Below, in pieces: positions 16,206-24,479 of a DNA stretch of 51,201 bases (the stretch's first letter is position 1; each line of letters starts with the position of its first letter). The notes under the pieces were generated by a model, which was not told the origin of the DNA, searched no databases, and saw only the letters and a program-made list of their open reading frames with translations. Source of the stretch: Streptomyces amritsarensis. Its GTDB lineage: Bacteria; Actinomycetota; Actinomycetes; Streptomycetales; Streptomycetaceae. The DNA is taken from positions 1-51,201 of the forward strand of contig NZ_MQUR01000057.1 of the NCBI RefSeq assembly GCF_001953875.1. Direction: 5' to 3'. A program made the position numbers and the translations under genes.

Positions 16206-17392
16206 TCAGTTGTAGGGTTCCAGCGTCATGAAGGCCTCCTTGGGGTTCCCCTCGTGCACCAGCGACTCGTGGGCGCCCACGTCGTCGAAGGCGAAGCCGT
16301 ACGCCTTACCGTCGGCCATCTGCGCGTGGATGATGCGGGAGTAGTGGTTGGTGACCGCGTCGCGGTAGAAGCCGGCGCCGTTCGCGTCGGGCTGGTTGGG
16401 GTTGGTCAGGAGCGTGGTGCGGTTGAAGCCCGCGCACAGGGTGCGGGAGATCGGGCCGCGCACGGTGTCGTTGGGGGCGTCCAGGAGCTTGTAGCAGCCG
16501 AAGACGCTGTCGGAGTCGGGCTTGCGGAAGCTGGTGACCACCGCTCCCGAGCCGTCGGTGAAGTTCATGACGTCGCCCGAGACCCGGCCGTGGTACTTGG
16601 TGTTCGGTTCGTGCGCGAACGGCGTCACGGTGAGGTGGAGGAGCTGTACCTGCTCCAGACGCGGTTGATGTAGTCGTCCATCGCGCTCGCCGGGATGCCG
16701 CCCGCCTCGATGCCGTGGCCGGGCGACAGCGCCCGTAGGGGCGTGCCGTCGGGACGGCTCTGGATCAGCCCGCCCCAGCCGGCCGAACGCAGGCCCGCGA
16801 AGACGGCGCCGTACCCGCCGGCCTTGAGCCGGCCGGTGTTCTTGACCGTGCCGTCGGCCGCCTTGGCGCCCACCGCGTACGGGGCGGAGAACATGTCGAC
16901 CTGGGTGCTGTTGATCCACAGGCCGGCGTCGTTGAGGGTGTACTCGGACCAGTTGAACAGGATGTCGTGGTTGGGGTCGGAGGGGTTCTGCACGGCCGGC
17001 TGCACCAGGCCGCCGGTGGTGAGCCGGAAGACGAGCTTGCGTCCGACGGAGAAGTAGACGCGTCCGGAGAACTTGGGCATCCGGATCGTCTTGGTCTGGC
17101 CGTTCGCCGGTCCGGCGATCGACGCGTCGGGCGCGGGGGTGGGCGGGTTTCCCCCGACGGGCCAGGGGTGGAAGGCGCCGTCGGCGTCGGCCCAGCCCTG
17201 CCGGCCCGTCGCGAGCTGGGTGCCCAGGTTGTAGATGTAGACGGGCTCGTTGCGGCCCGATGTGTTCTTGATGGTGAGCGGGATGGTGGCCGGTACGGCC
17301 TCGGCCGACGGCGGCGGGCCGAAGAACAGCACGCCGGCGCCTACGGACAGGGCCGCGACACCGAACGCCAGCACTCGCGACAAGCGAAACAC
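16206..17392 (-). pseudogene. GH64 beta-1,3-glucanase, broken by a frameshift
   Basis: Encodes a secreted glycoside hydrolase family 64 protein (laminarin-cleaving beta-1,3-glucanase with a thaumatin-like domain). The start is GTG at 17392, with AGGAGG 6 nt upstream. A signal peptide (FRLSRVLAFGVAALSVGAG) ends near AEA. The frame runs through INRVWSRYSS to a stop at 16625. The rest of the domain, from LTVTPFAHEPNTKYHGRVSG to a normal C-terminus at 16206, continues in another frame. One missing base near 16630-16642 explains the break; restoring it gives about 395 aa. It is either a recent mutation or a sequencing error. Confidence 0.85.
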
Positions 17393-17461
17393 TCTCTTCC
17401 TCCTTGCGTGGGGGCCTGCCGAGGGAGCGGTGGGGCAAGGCAGGGACGAATTATTGAAGCG

Positions 17462-17475
17462 TGAGAGCGCTCTCA
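17462..17475. promoter_or_regulatory. LacI-family operator (CebR-type)
   Basis: TGAGAGCGCTCTCA, a perfect 14-bp palindrome of the class bound by LacI-family sugar repressors in actinobacteria. The CebR cellobiose-repressor box TGGGAGCGCTCCCA differs at two symmetric positions. It lies 70 nt upstream of the GH64 start, overlapping the expected -10 region, so the glucanase is probably induced by an oligosaccharide. Confidence 0.8.
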
Positions 17476-17497
17476 GCGTCCGATTGTGTTCAACTTC

Positions 17498-17503
17498 TGT
17501 CAA
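17498..17503 (-). promoter_or_regulatory. Probable -35 box (TTGACA) of the GH64 gene
   Basis: An exact TTGACA on the minus strand. With a 17-nt spacer the -10 position would be GACGCT, adjoining the LacI-type operator. The -35 is convincing, the -10 is not. Confidence 0.45.
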
Positions 17504-17524
17504 TACTCTTGACATGACCGCCGG

Positions 17525-18715
17525 TCAGAACGCGTAGCGGATCCGCAGCCACGGCGCGTGGGCGGCGACGAGCTCACGCATCGCCGCGACGGCCCCGGCT
17601 TTCACGTCGCCGCGGTAGCGGACGTTCCAACTGCCGTTCTGCGAACGCTTCGGCTCCTGGAGGCGGGGCTGCCACAGGACGTCCTCCGCACGGGGGTGCC
17701 AGCCCAGATTGAGCTCGTGCAGGTCCTTGTTGTGCGTCAGCATGATGACCTCGGCGGCCGCCTGGTCCTTCACCCGGGCCGGCAGCACGTCGTCCATGTT
17801 CCGCAGCAGCTGGGCCCAGTCCCCTTCCCAGCCGGGGCGCAGGACGACGGGCGAGAGGTTGAAGTGGACCTCGTAGCCGGCGTCCAGGAAGTCCGCGGCG
17901 GCGGCGAGGCGGTCCTCCACCGGGCTGGTGCGGATGTCCAGCAGCCTGGAGTCGCTCTGCGGCATGAGGGAGAACCGCACGCGGGTACGTCCGCGGGGCT
18001 CCAGGAGGAGCAGGTCGGGGTTGACGAACTTGGTGGCGAAGGACGCCTTGGCGGCGGGCCACCGCGCGAAGGCGTGCACCAGGTCGGCCACGTTGTCGCT
18101 GATCAGGGCGTCGACGGAGCAGTCGCTGTTCTCGCCGATGTCGTAGACCCAGGCGGCCGGGTCGCACTGGTTGGGCTCGGGCTTGGGGCCCAGGCGCGCG
18201 ATGTGCCGGGAGAGGTGGGCGATGGTGCGCTCGATGTTGGTGAAGACGGTGACCGGGTTGGCGTAGCCCTTGCGGCGCGGGACGTAGCAGTAGGCGCAGG
18301 CCATCGCGCAGCCGTTGGCCGGGCCGGGGGCGATCCAGTCGGCGGAGCGGCCGTTGGGCCGGGTGGTGAGCGTCTTCTTCTCCCCCAGGACCAGCGTCTC
18401 GGTCTTGATCCGGACCCAGCGGTCGACGTTGCCCTCGTTCCCGTGGAGGTCGGGGATCCGCCAGTGCGAGTCGACGGGGACGATCTCGGCGTCGGGGTAC
18501 CGGGCGAGGACCTGTCTGCCGCGCGGGGAGGCCGCGGCGGCGGGCTCGGCGAAGATCGCCCGTACGGACAGCAGCCGGCGCGCTGCGGGACTGTCACGGA
18601 ACAGCGGGCCGGCGGTCCCCTGCGGGTGGGACGCCGGCCCCGGGTCGATGTCCTCCAGGGCGAACAGGGCGTCCGCCCCGTCGTCCGGTCCGCCCGGGGG
18701 CGGCTGGGCTCGCAT
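17525..18715 (-). CDS. Radical-SAM spore photoproduct lyase family protein
   Basis: A 396-aa radical SAM protein. The cluster motif is CAMACAYC (CxxxCxxC) in the context GPANGCAMACAYCYVPRRKGY. It is followed by VFTNIERTI, YDIGENSDCSVDALIS, FATKFVN and RVRFSLMPQ, as in spore photoproduct lyase (SplB) and related proteins. In bacilli SplB reverses UV-made spore photoproduct; the actinobacterial group is annotated in this family without firm biochemistry known to me. The ATG follows CAGGAGAACC. It neighbours a pyrimidine-dimer-glycosylase-like gene about 550 nt away. Confidence 0.85.
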   Translation of the reverse strand: MRAQPPPGGPDDGADALFALEDIDPGPASHPQGTAGPLFRDSPAARRLLSVRAIFAEPAAAASPRGRQVLARYPDAEIVPVDSHWRIPDLHGNEGNVDRWVRIKTETLVLGEKKTLTTRPNGRSADWIAPGPANGCAMACAYCYVPRRKGYANPVTVFTNIERTIAHLSRHIARLGPKPEPNQCDPAAWVYDIGENSDCSVDALISDNVADLVHAFARWPAAKASFATKFVNPDLLLLEPRGRTRVRFSLMPQSDSRLLDIRTSPVEDRLAAAADFLDAGYEVHFNLSPVVLRPGWEGDWAQLLRNMDDVLPARVKDQAAAEVIMLTHNKDLHELNLGWHPRAEDVLWQPRLQEPKRSQNGSWNVRYRGDVKAGAVAAMRELVAAHAPWLRIRYAF

Positions 18716-18899
18716 GTGGTTCTCCTGCGGGATCGCGGACCGTCCACTGTAGGGCAGTCGGCGGGGGCCGGGCCGCCGGCCGGGCGCACGAGGGTGCTCG
18801 GGGCGGTCCGGGAGGCGTGGAACGCGCGCGTGCCCGAGGCTGGGACAGCACGGCACGCCCCGCGCCGCGGGTCGGCCGGCCCGAGCGGAAGGGAGCCTC

Positions 18900-19154
18900 A
18901 TGGACGCCGAGACTTCGGGCAGGGGCGGCAAGGACGGGGACGGCCTGGGCCGGGGTGACGAGGTCACCTGGAAGAGCCACGGCCGGCGGGTGACGGGGAA
19001 GGTGAAGAAGAAGATCACGGAGCGCACGCGGGCAGCGGGTCGCACCGTGGACGCTTCGGACGAGCAGCCGCAGTACGAGGTGGAGAGCGAAGCGTCCGGC
19101 CGGTCGGCGGTGCACAAGCCGGACGCCCTCCGCAAGAAGGGCCGCTCCGGCTGA
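18900..19154 (+). CDS. DUF2945 / HVA1 TUDOR-like small protein
   Basis: An 84-aa hydrophilic protein with GDEVTWKSHGRRVTGKVKKK and YEVESEASGRSAVHKPDAL, the pattern of DUF2945 (hypervirulence-associated TUDOR domain). The start is an ATG with GGAAGGGAG upstream. Function in bacteria is unknown. It lies between two minus-strand genes with DNA-photolesion annotations, on the opposite strand. Confidence 0.88.
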   Translation: MDAETSGRGGKDGDGLGRGDEVTWKSHGRRVTGKVKKKITERTRAAGRTVDASDEQPQYEVESEASGRSAVHKPDALRKKGRSG

Positions 19155-19260
19155 CCGACGGCCGCGGTCGGCAGCGCGCAGGACCAGCAGCTCGACCGAC
19201 CGGATCCGGTAGCCGCCGGGCGAGCCGCGTGCCACGGTGCCGGTGCTCCGGCGGCGACGC

Positions 19261-19737
19261 CTACCGGGTGCCGGTGTCGCGGTCGGATGCGGGCCAGAGG
19301 TACGGCAGGTCGTCCGCGACCTCGGGGAAGCGGGGGCGGTAGAAGTCCGGGTCCTTGCGCACCAGGGCGGACTGGTGGCTGCGGTGGAAGTCCGGGACGC
19401 CCAGCCACGGCGGCAGGTCCCCGTCGGCGGCCAGCTGCTCCTGCGTCCTCGGCTCACCGCCCGGCAGCCAGGCCCGGAAGTCGCGGACCAGGGTGACGGC
19501 GCACGTGTCGCCGCGGCCCTCGGCGGTCCACTTCCGGCAGACGTCCAGGCCGTACCGCACGAGCGCCTCCTCGTAGCCGGCCCACATGCGTACCGCCGGG
19601 TGCCTGCGCCACCCGTAGCCCGGCACGATCAGCCCGCGCAGTACCTGGAGCGCCTCGACCCGCTGCTTGCCGAGCCGCCGGACGTCGAGCACCGCGGCCG
19701 AGTCCCCGAACGACGGGAACGGAAGGAACGTCTGCAC
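19261..19737 (-). CDS. Pyrimidine dimer DNA glycosylase-like protein (MSMEG_6728 type)
   Basis: A 158-aa protein opening MQTFLPFPSFGDSAAVLD, then RRLGKQRVEALQVLRGL and GYGWRRHPAVRMWAGYEEAL, with WLGVPDFHRSHQSALVRKDP further on. This matches the actinobacterial family named MSMEG_6728, related to the Pyr_excise domain of phage T4 endonuclease V. T4 endonuclease V cuts DNA at cyclobutane dimers; whether this subgroup does so is not established. Monocistronic. Confidence 0.82.
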   Translation of the reverse strand: MQTFLPFPSFGDSAAVLDVRRLGKQRVEALQVLRGLIVPGYGWRRHPAVRMWAGYEEALVRYGLDVCRKWTAEGRGDTCAVTLVRDFRAWLPGGEPRTQEQLAADGDLPPWLGVPDFHRSHQSALVRKDPDFYRPRFPEVADDLPYLWPASDRDTGTR

Positions 19738-19845
19738 GGGGCCTCCTCCTCGTCTCGACGACCCGGCCGGGCCCGTGCCGGGGCCCTGGCACGGGCCATG
19801 GCCGTGGCCGGCGTCCGCGCCCGCGTCCGGCGTCCGCGCCGCGTG

Positions 19846-21312
19846 TCAGCTCTCGCGCACCACCCGGACGCTCGTGACGTCCGTGTCGACCGCGTCCGGT
19901 ACGACCATGCCCGCCTCGACCCCGGAGCGCAGGTAGTGCAGGACGTCCGCGGTGAGGCGTTCGCCCGGCAGCGCCGCCGGGATGCCCGGAGGGTAGGGGG
20001 TGAGCATCTCTGCTGCGATCCGCCCGTCGGCCTCGTTCCAGGGCACCTGCTCGGTCGGCCCGAAGAAGGCGTCACGGGGCAGGGCCGCCTGTTCCAGCCG
20101 CATCCGGGGCGGCTGCGGGACCCTGACGGGCTGTCCCGTCCGCAGTTGCGCGGCGTGGCCGGCGAGGTCGGTCAGGGCGGTGAGCAGGCTGTCGGCGGTC
20201 TCCTGGTCGTCGGCGTGGGTGAGCTGGGCGCTGATCCGGCGGTGGTCGGCGAGGTGGAGGTTGATGCGGTGGTGCCGTCGCAGCCAGTCGGCGGCACGGT
20301 AGCCGGTGACCTCCCACGCGCTGATGTCGACGACGACCTGGAGGGGGTCCATGTCGGCCGCCCGGCCCGGTCCGCAGAAGTCCTCGCGGCCGTGCACGCG
20401 CATGCCGCCGATGCCGGAGATCCGGTCTCGGACCCGGTCGGCGAGGGCGAGAGTGTCGTCGTAGAGGGCTTTGCCGTGTTCGGCCATCTGGCGCCGCCAG
20501 CCGTCCAGGGCCGCGTAGACCAGGACGGACGGGCTGGTCGTGCCCAGCAGGTCTTCGCGGCTCTTGAGGACCTCCGGGCTCACGAGGCCGCCCTGGAGGT
20601 GGAAGACCGAACTCTGTTCCAGGCCGGAGCCCATCTTGTGGACCGAGGTCACGCACACGTCGGCGCCCGCGTCCATCGCCCAGGTGGGAAGGGCGGGATG
20701 GAACGGCAGGTGGGCGCCCCACGCCTCGTCGACGAGCAGGGGCCGGCCCCGGCGGTGGCAGACCTCGGCGAGTGCGGCGAGGTCCGAGCACGTGCCGTAG
20801 GGAGTCGGTGTGGTCACCAGCGCCCCGCGCGCGTCGGGGTGCGCGGCGAACGCGGCCTCGAAGGCCTCGGCGGACGGCGGGTGGGCGAGGTGGCGCTCGG
20901 CGTCCCACTCGGGATCCACCCAGACGGGCCGGATGCCGCAGAGGATGAGGCCCGAGACGACGGACTTGTGGGCGTCCCGCCCCACCAGCAGCTCCTGGTG
21001 GGGCCCGGCGACGGAGAGCATCGCCGACTTCACCGAGAGGGAGCTGCCGCAGGTGGAGAAGAAGGCGTGTTCGGCGCCGACGGCATCGGCCATCAGCGCC
21101 TCGGCCTCCTCCACCACGCCCTGCGAGGAGGTGCGGTCGTCGAGGCCGCTGGTGGCGAGGACGTCGGAGCGGAACACGTCGTCGCCGAGCACGGCCCGGA
21201 CTCTCGGGTCGGCCCCGCGGCCCTGTTTGTGCCCCGGGGGCGTGAAGGGGGTCTGCCCGTCACGGTGGTAGGCGGCCAATGCGTCGAGTACGGGTGCCTT
21301 CGCCTGATCCAT
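19846..21312 (-). CDS. Orn/Lys/Arg decarboxylase-type PLP enzyme
   Basis: A 488-aa fold-type I PLP enzyme. TPPGHKQG near residue 25 and FFSTCGSS are family features. The PLP lysine lies in TSVHKMGSG, preceded by LLVDEAWGAH (Asp for the pyridine nitrogen). The C-terminal LTPYPPGIPAALPGE is the typical end of the Orn/Lys/Arg decarboxylase family. It lacks the N-terminal wing domain of the large E. coli enzymes and is like the shorter actinobacterial and Bacillus types. It probably decarboxylates a basic amino acid to a polyamine precursor; the substrate is not resolved. Start at ATG 21312. Confidence 0.88.
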   Translation of the reverse strand: MDQAKAPVLDALAAYHRDGQTPFTPPGHKQGRGADPRVRAVLGDDVFRSDVLATSGLDDRTSSQGVVEEAEALMADAVGAEHAFFSTCGSSLSVKSAMLSVAGPHQELLVGRDAHKSVVSGLILCGIRPVWVDPEWDAERHLAHPPSAEAFEAAFAAHPDARGALVTTPTPYGTCSDLAALAEVCHRRGRPLLVDEAWGAHLPFHPALPTWAMDAGADVCVTSVHKMGSGLEQSSVFHLQGGLVSPEVLKSREDLLGTTSPSVLVYAALDGWRRQMAEHGKALYDDTLALADRVRDRISGIGGMRVHGREDFCGPGRAADMDPLQVVVDISAWEVTGYRAADWLRRHHRINLHLADHRRISAQLTHADDQETADSLLTALTDLAGHAAQLRTGQPVRVPQPPRMRLEQAALPRDAFFGPTEQVPWNEADGRIAAEMLTPYPPGIPAALPGERLTADVLHYLRSGVEAGMVVPDAVDTDVTSVRVVRES

Positions 21313-21564
21313 GGCGTGCGCCTGCCCCTCGGGGACGGGCGGAAACCGCGCGCCATCGCCGCGGACCCCGCCACGGCGGTCGGCGCGGGGCGTCCGCGGC
21401 GGGCCGGGCCGGGACGCCCGCGGCGCTCTCCGCCCTGTCCGGCGCGGCGCCGGCCACGCTGCCGCCGGCGTGCCTTCGGGGCAGGTCAGCGCGGGATGCG
21501 CAGGGCGCGTGGCGGCGCGCGAGCCTACGATGGGGGCATCGAATGTGCGGGTACGGCCCGGAGA

Positions 21565-21602
21565 ACCGACAGGAGAGTGGCCGGGGTACCGACAGGAGAG
21601 TG
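21565..21602 (+). repeat. Duplicated 15-nt element containing a ribosome site
   Basis: The 15-mer ACCGACAGGAGAGTG occurs exactly twice (21565-21579 and 21588-21602), start to start 23 nt apart. Both copies carry AGGAGAG. The second sits 7 nt before the TTG start of the phosphatase gene. The first could serve an upstream GTG start or be a duplicated relic. Confidence 0.75.
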
Positions 21603-21607
21603 AGGGC

Positions 21608-23302
21608 TTGAATCGTTTCGCCCGGCTCGCCACACGTCTGCTGGCGGCGCCGCTGGGGCTCGTCTGGCTGGAACCGGCGGGTGAGAACGCGGGGGCGGTT
21701 CCCGAGTGCTGGCCGGTCGGGAACCGCCCCGATCCGGCCGTCATGGCCTGCTGCCGCCGGGTCGCGGCGGACGGACGGACCCGGTTCCTGTCGCATGTGG
21801 AAGACGTCGGCGGGGCCTTCGCGTTCGCCGGCGTCCCCCTCGTCGGGGGGTCGGGCGAGCTCCTGGGCGTCCTCGCGGTCACCGACCTCGACCTGCGGGA
21901 GTGGACCGAGGACGACGCTCGGGATCTGTCGGACCTCGCCGCCGCGTGCAGTGCGCAGATGCGGATGCGGACGCGCTCCGAGACCGTGCGCCAGGCCCGT
22001 GCGGCGGCGGAGGGCGAGGCCTCCCGGGTGCACGAGTTGCTCAACCGTTCCGAGCTGCTCCTGCGCGCGTCCGAAGACCTCGCCGACACCCGGAGCCTGG
22101 ACGACGTGCGCCAGCGGGTCGGGGACCTGGTCAGCGGGGACCTCAAGCCCTCGTGCATCGACCTGGTCCTGCTGCGGCGGGGGATGCTCCACCGGGTCCT
22201 GAGCCCCGTGGGCGGTGCGCCGCTGCGGGGCACGGTCACCGAGTCCTTCCCCGTCGGTTCGGACTGGCCGGTCGCCCGGGCGGTACGGCAGAACCGGGTG
22301 ATCGTGGTCGACGGCCCGCCGGAGGCCGACGAGGCCCGCGCCGCGTCCGTCCCCCTGGCCACCCCGGCGTTCGAGACCCTGGGCCTGGAGACCGCCGCCT
22401 GCCTTCCCCTGCGCGGGACGCACGGGGTGCTCGGGGCCCTGGTGCTGGCCTGGGACGCCCCGTACGCCATCGGCACGGACGAGCGGGCGGTGCTGACCAC
22501 GCTCGCCGGCTACACCGCCCAGGCCGTCGAACGCGCTCTCCACCTCGACGAACGCATCACCGTCGCCCGCCAGTTGCAGCGGGCCATGCTCACCGAGCTG
22601 CCCGCCGTGCCCGGCCTGGAGCTGTCCGCCCTGTACCGTCCGGCCGCCCGGGAGGACATGGTCGGCGGTGACTGGTACGACGCCTATCCGCTGCCGTTGG
22701 CACCGGGCGTGGCGGCCACGGGCGCGCTGGCCCTCACCGTCGGCGACATCACCGGGCACGACATGCGGGCGGCCGCGCTGATGGGCCAGGTGCGCAGCAT
22801 GCTGCGCCAGGCCGATCACGACCATCCGGGCGAGGGCCCGGGGCAGGCGCTCAGCGCGCTGGAAAGGGCCTGCCGCCGGCTGAACCTGCCGGCCAGCGGC
22901 ACCGCCGTCCACGCCCACCTGGCGCCGGCGGCCGACGGCCGCTGGCGGCTGCGGTGGAGCAACGCGGGCCACCCGGCGCCGCTCGTGGTCACCGCTGACG
23001 GCGCCGTGGAGACCCTCGGGCGGCACGACGTGCTGCTGCACCACGCCCTGACGCCGGGGCCCCGCACCTGCGACAGCCGTTCGCTGCCCCCGGGCAGCAC
23101 CCTGCTGCTGTACACCGACGGGCTGGTCGAGGAGCGGGGGGAAGACATCGAGAACAACGTCGAACGGCTCTCCCGCCTCCTCGCCGCGGCTCCTGCGGAC
23201 CTGCCGCTGAAGGCGCTGCTGCGGTCCCTCCTGGACGGCGTCGGTCCGCGGGACGCGCGGGACGACGCCGTCCTGTTCGCGGTCCGCGTCGCCGCTCCCT
23301 GA
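21608..23302 (+). CDS. GAF-GAF-SpoIIE (PP2C-type) serine phosphatase
   Basis: About 564 aa. Two GAF sensor domains (roughly 5-130 and 150-310) precede a SpoIIE phosphatase domain (about 315-564). Metal-ligand motifs are visible: GGDWYDA, VGDITGHD, SNAGHPAPLV, LLYTDGLVEERGE and DDAVLFAVR. It probably dephosphorylates an anti-anti-sigma (STAS) protein in response to a small ligand or redox signal. The TTG at 21608 was preferred because AGGAGAG precedes it at 7 nt and protein similarity starts there; GTG 21542 in frame is an alternative. Divergent from the decarboxylase. Confidence 0.88.
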   Translation: MNRFARLATRLLAAPLGLVWLEPAGENAGAVPECWPVGNRPDPAVMACCRRVAADGRTRFLSHVEDVGGAFAFAGVPLVGGSGELLGVLAVTDLDLREWTEDDARDLSDLAAACSAQMRMRTRSETVRQARAAAEGEASRVHELLNRSELLLRASEDLADTRSLDDVRQRVGDLVSGDLKPSCIDLVLLRRGMLHRVLSPVGGAPLRGTVTESFPVGSDWPVARAVRQNRVIVVDGPPEADEARAASVPLATPAFETLGLETAACLPLRGTHGVLGALVLAWDAPYAIGTDERAVLTTLAGYTAQAVERALHLDERITVARQLQRAMLTELPAVPGLELSALYRPAAREDMVGGDWYDAYPLPLAPGVAATGALALTVGDITGHDMRAAALMGQVRSMLRQADHDHPGEGPGQALSALERACRRLNLPASGTAVHAHLAPAADGRWRLRWSNAGHPAPLVVTADGAVETLGRHDVLLHHALTPGPRTCDSRSLPPGSTLLLYTDGLVEERGEDIENNVERLSRLLAAAPADLPLKALLRSLLDGVGPRDARDDAVLFAVRVAAP

Positions 23303-23369
23303 CCGGCCCGCCCGCGTGCGGGGGGCCGGCGGGGGCCGGGGCGGGGCCGGTGGCAGGCGGGGCCGGGGG

Positions 23370-24479
23370 TCAGGCGGGGGCCGGGAGGGTCAGTTCGAAG
23401 CGGCAGCCCCCGGGCACGTTGCGGACGTCGGCGTGCCCGGCATGGGCTTCGACGATGCCCCGGACGATCGCCAGGCCCAGGCCCGCGCCCGAGGGGGGCG
23501 TACGGGCCCGGCTGCCCCGCCAACCGGTGTCGAAGACGCGGGGCAGGTCCTCCTCCGGGATGCCGCCGCACGCGTCGGTGACGGACAACACCACCGCGTC
23601 CGCGCGGCGTTCCGCCGCGATCGCGACGGTCCCTTCGGCCGGGGTGTGGCGGATGGCGTTGACCAGCAGGTTCGACAGGACCCGGGTCATCTCCTTGCCG
23701 TCGACCTCCACCGGCAGCCGGTCCACGGCGCCGCCTGCCAGGCGTACGCCGTGCTGCCGGGCGAGGGCGTCGGCGCCCGCCAGCGCGTCCCCGACCAGAT
23801 CGCGGAGGGACATCCGGGCGGGGCTGAGCGAGAGGGCGCCGGCATGGATGCGGGACAGCTCGAACAGGTCGGTGACCATGGAGTTGAGGCGTTCCACCTC
23901 GGTGCGCATCTGCCGGTGGTAGCGGGCCGGATCGGCCACCACGCCGTCCTCCAGCGCCTCCGACATGGCACGCAACCCGGCCAGCGGGGTGCGCAGGTCG
24001 TGCGAGATCCACGCGACCAGCTCACGCCTGGAGGTCTCCAGGGCCCGTTCGCGTTCCCGCGAGGCCGCGAGGCGTTCACCGGTGAGGACCAGCTCACGGC
24101 TGAGCGCCGCCAGCTCGGCGGGAGCGGGGACGGCGGGTGGCGTGAAGGTGCCCTTCTCGCCGAACTCGCTTGCTGCGCGGACGAGTTCGCGGCACCGCAG
24201 GACGACGTGCCGGCCCAGCAGGAGCGCGGCGCCCAGCGAGACGGCCGCGGCCATGGCGACGACGGTGGTCACGACGGTGAGGTCGTGGGAGGACAGGAAC
24301 ATCGCCCGGGCCACGGCGAGTGTTCCGGAGAGCATCGCGGCCACGGCGACGGCCACGACGACCGCGAGGGACACCGCGACGCTCCGCCTGCGCAGCACGC
24401 GCAGCGCGGCGGCGCCGAGCGCCCCGGCCGCGCCGGCGCCGAGCAGTGCGTACAGGGCGATCAGCAGGAGGTCAGACAC
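23370..24479 (-). CDS. Two-component sensor histidine kinase
   Basis: A 369-aa membrane kinase. Three or four hydrophobic helices (about 3-27, 33-58 and 66-90) with almost no extracytoplasmic loop are followed by a linker and HisKA with SHDLRTPLAG (His160). The ATPase domain has N-box NLLVNAIRH, DACGGI and GAGLGLAIV. With so little outside domain it probably senses membrane state or a partner protein. The GTG start overlaps the response regulator stop by 8 nt. Confidence 0.92.
   Translation of the reverse strand: MSDLLLIALYALLGAGAAGALGAAALRVLRRRSVAVSLAVVVAVAVAAMLSGTLAVARAMFLSSHDLTVVTTVVAMAAAVSLGAALLLGRHVVLRCRELVRAASEFGEKGTFTPPAVPAPAELAALSRELVLTGERLAASRERERALETSRRELVAWISHDLRTPLAGLRAMSEALEDGVVADPARYHRQMRTEVERLNSMVTDLFELSRIHAGALSLSPARMSLRDLVGDALAGADALARQHGVRLAGGAVDRLPVEVDGKEMTRVLSNLLVNAIRHTPAEGTVAIAAERRADAVVLSVTDACGGIPEEDLPRVFDTGWRGSRARTPPSGAGLGLAIVRGIVEAHAGHADVRNVPGGCRFELTLPAPA

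Noticed and set aside
16625..16650. Programmed frameshifting in the GH64 gene
   Set aside because: No slippery heptamer or downstream stimulatory structure is apparent, and GH64 enzymes are not known to use recoding; a lost base is simpler.
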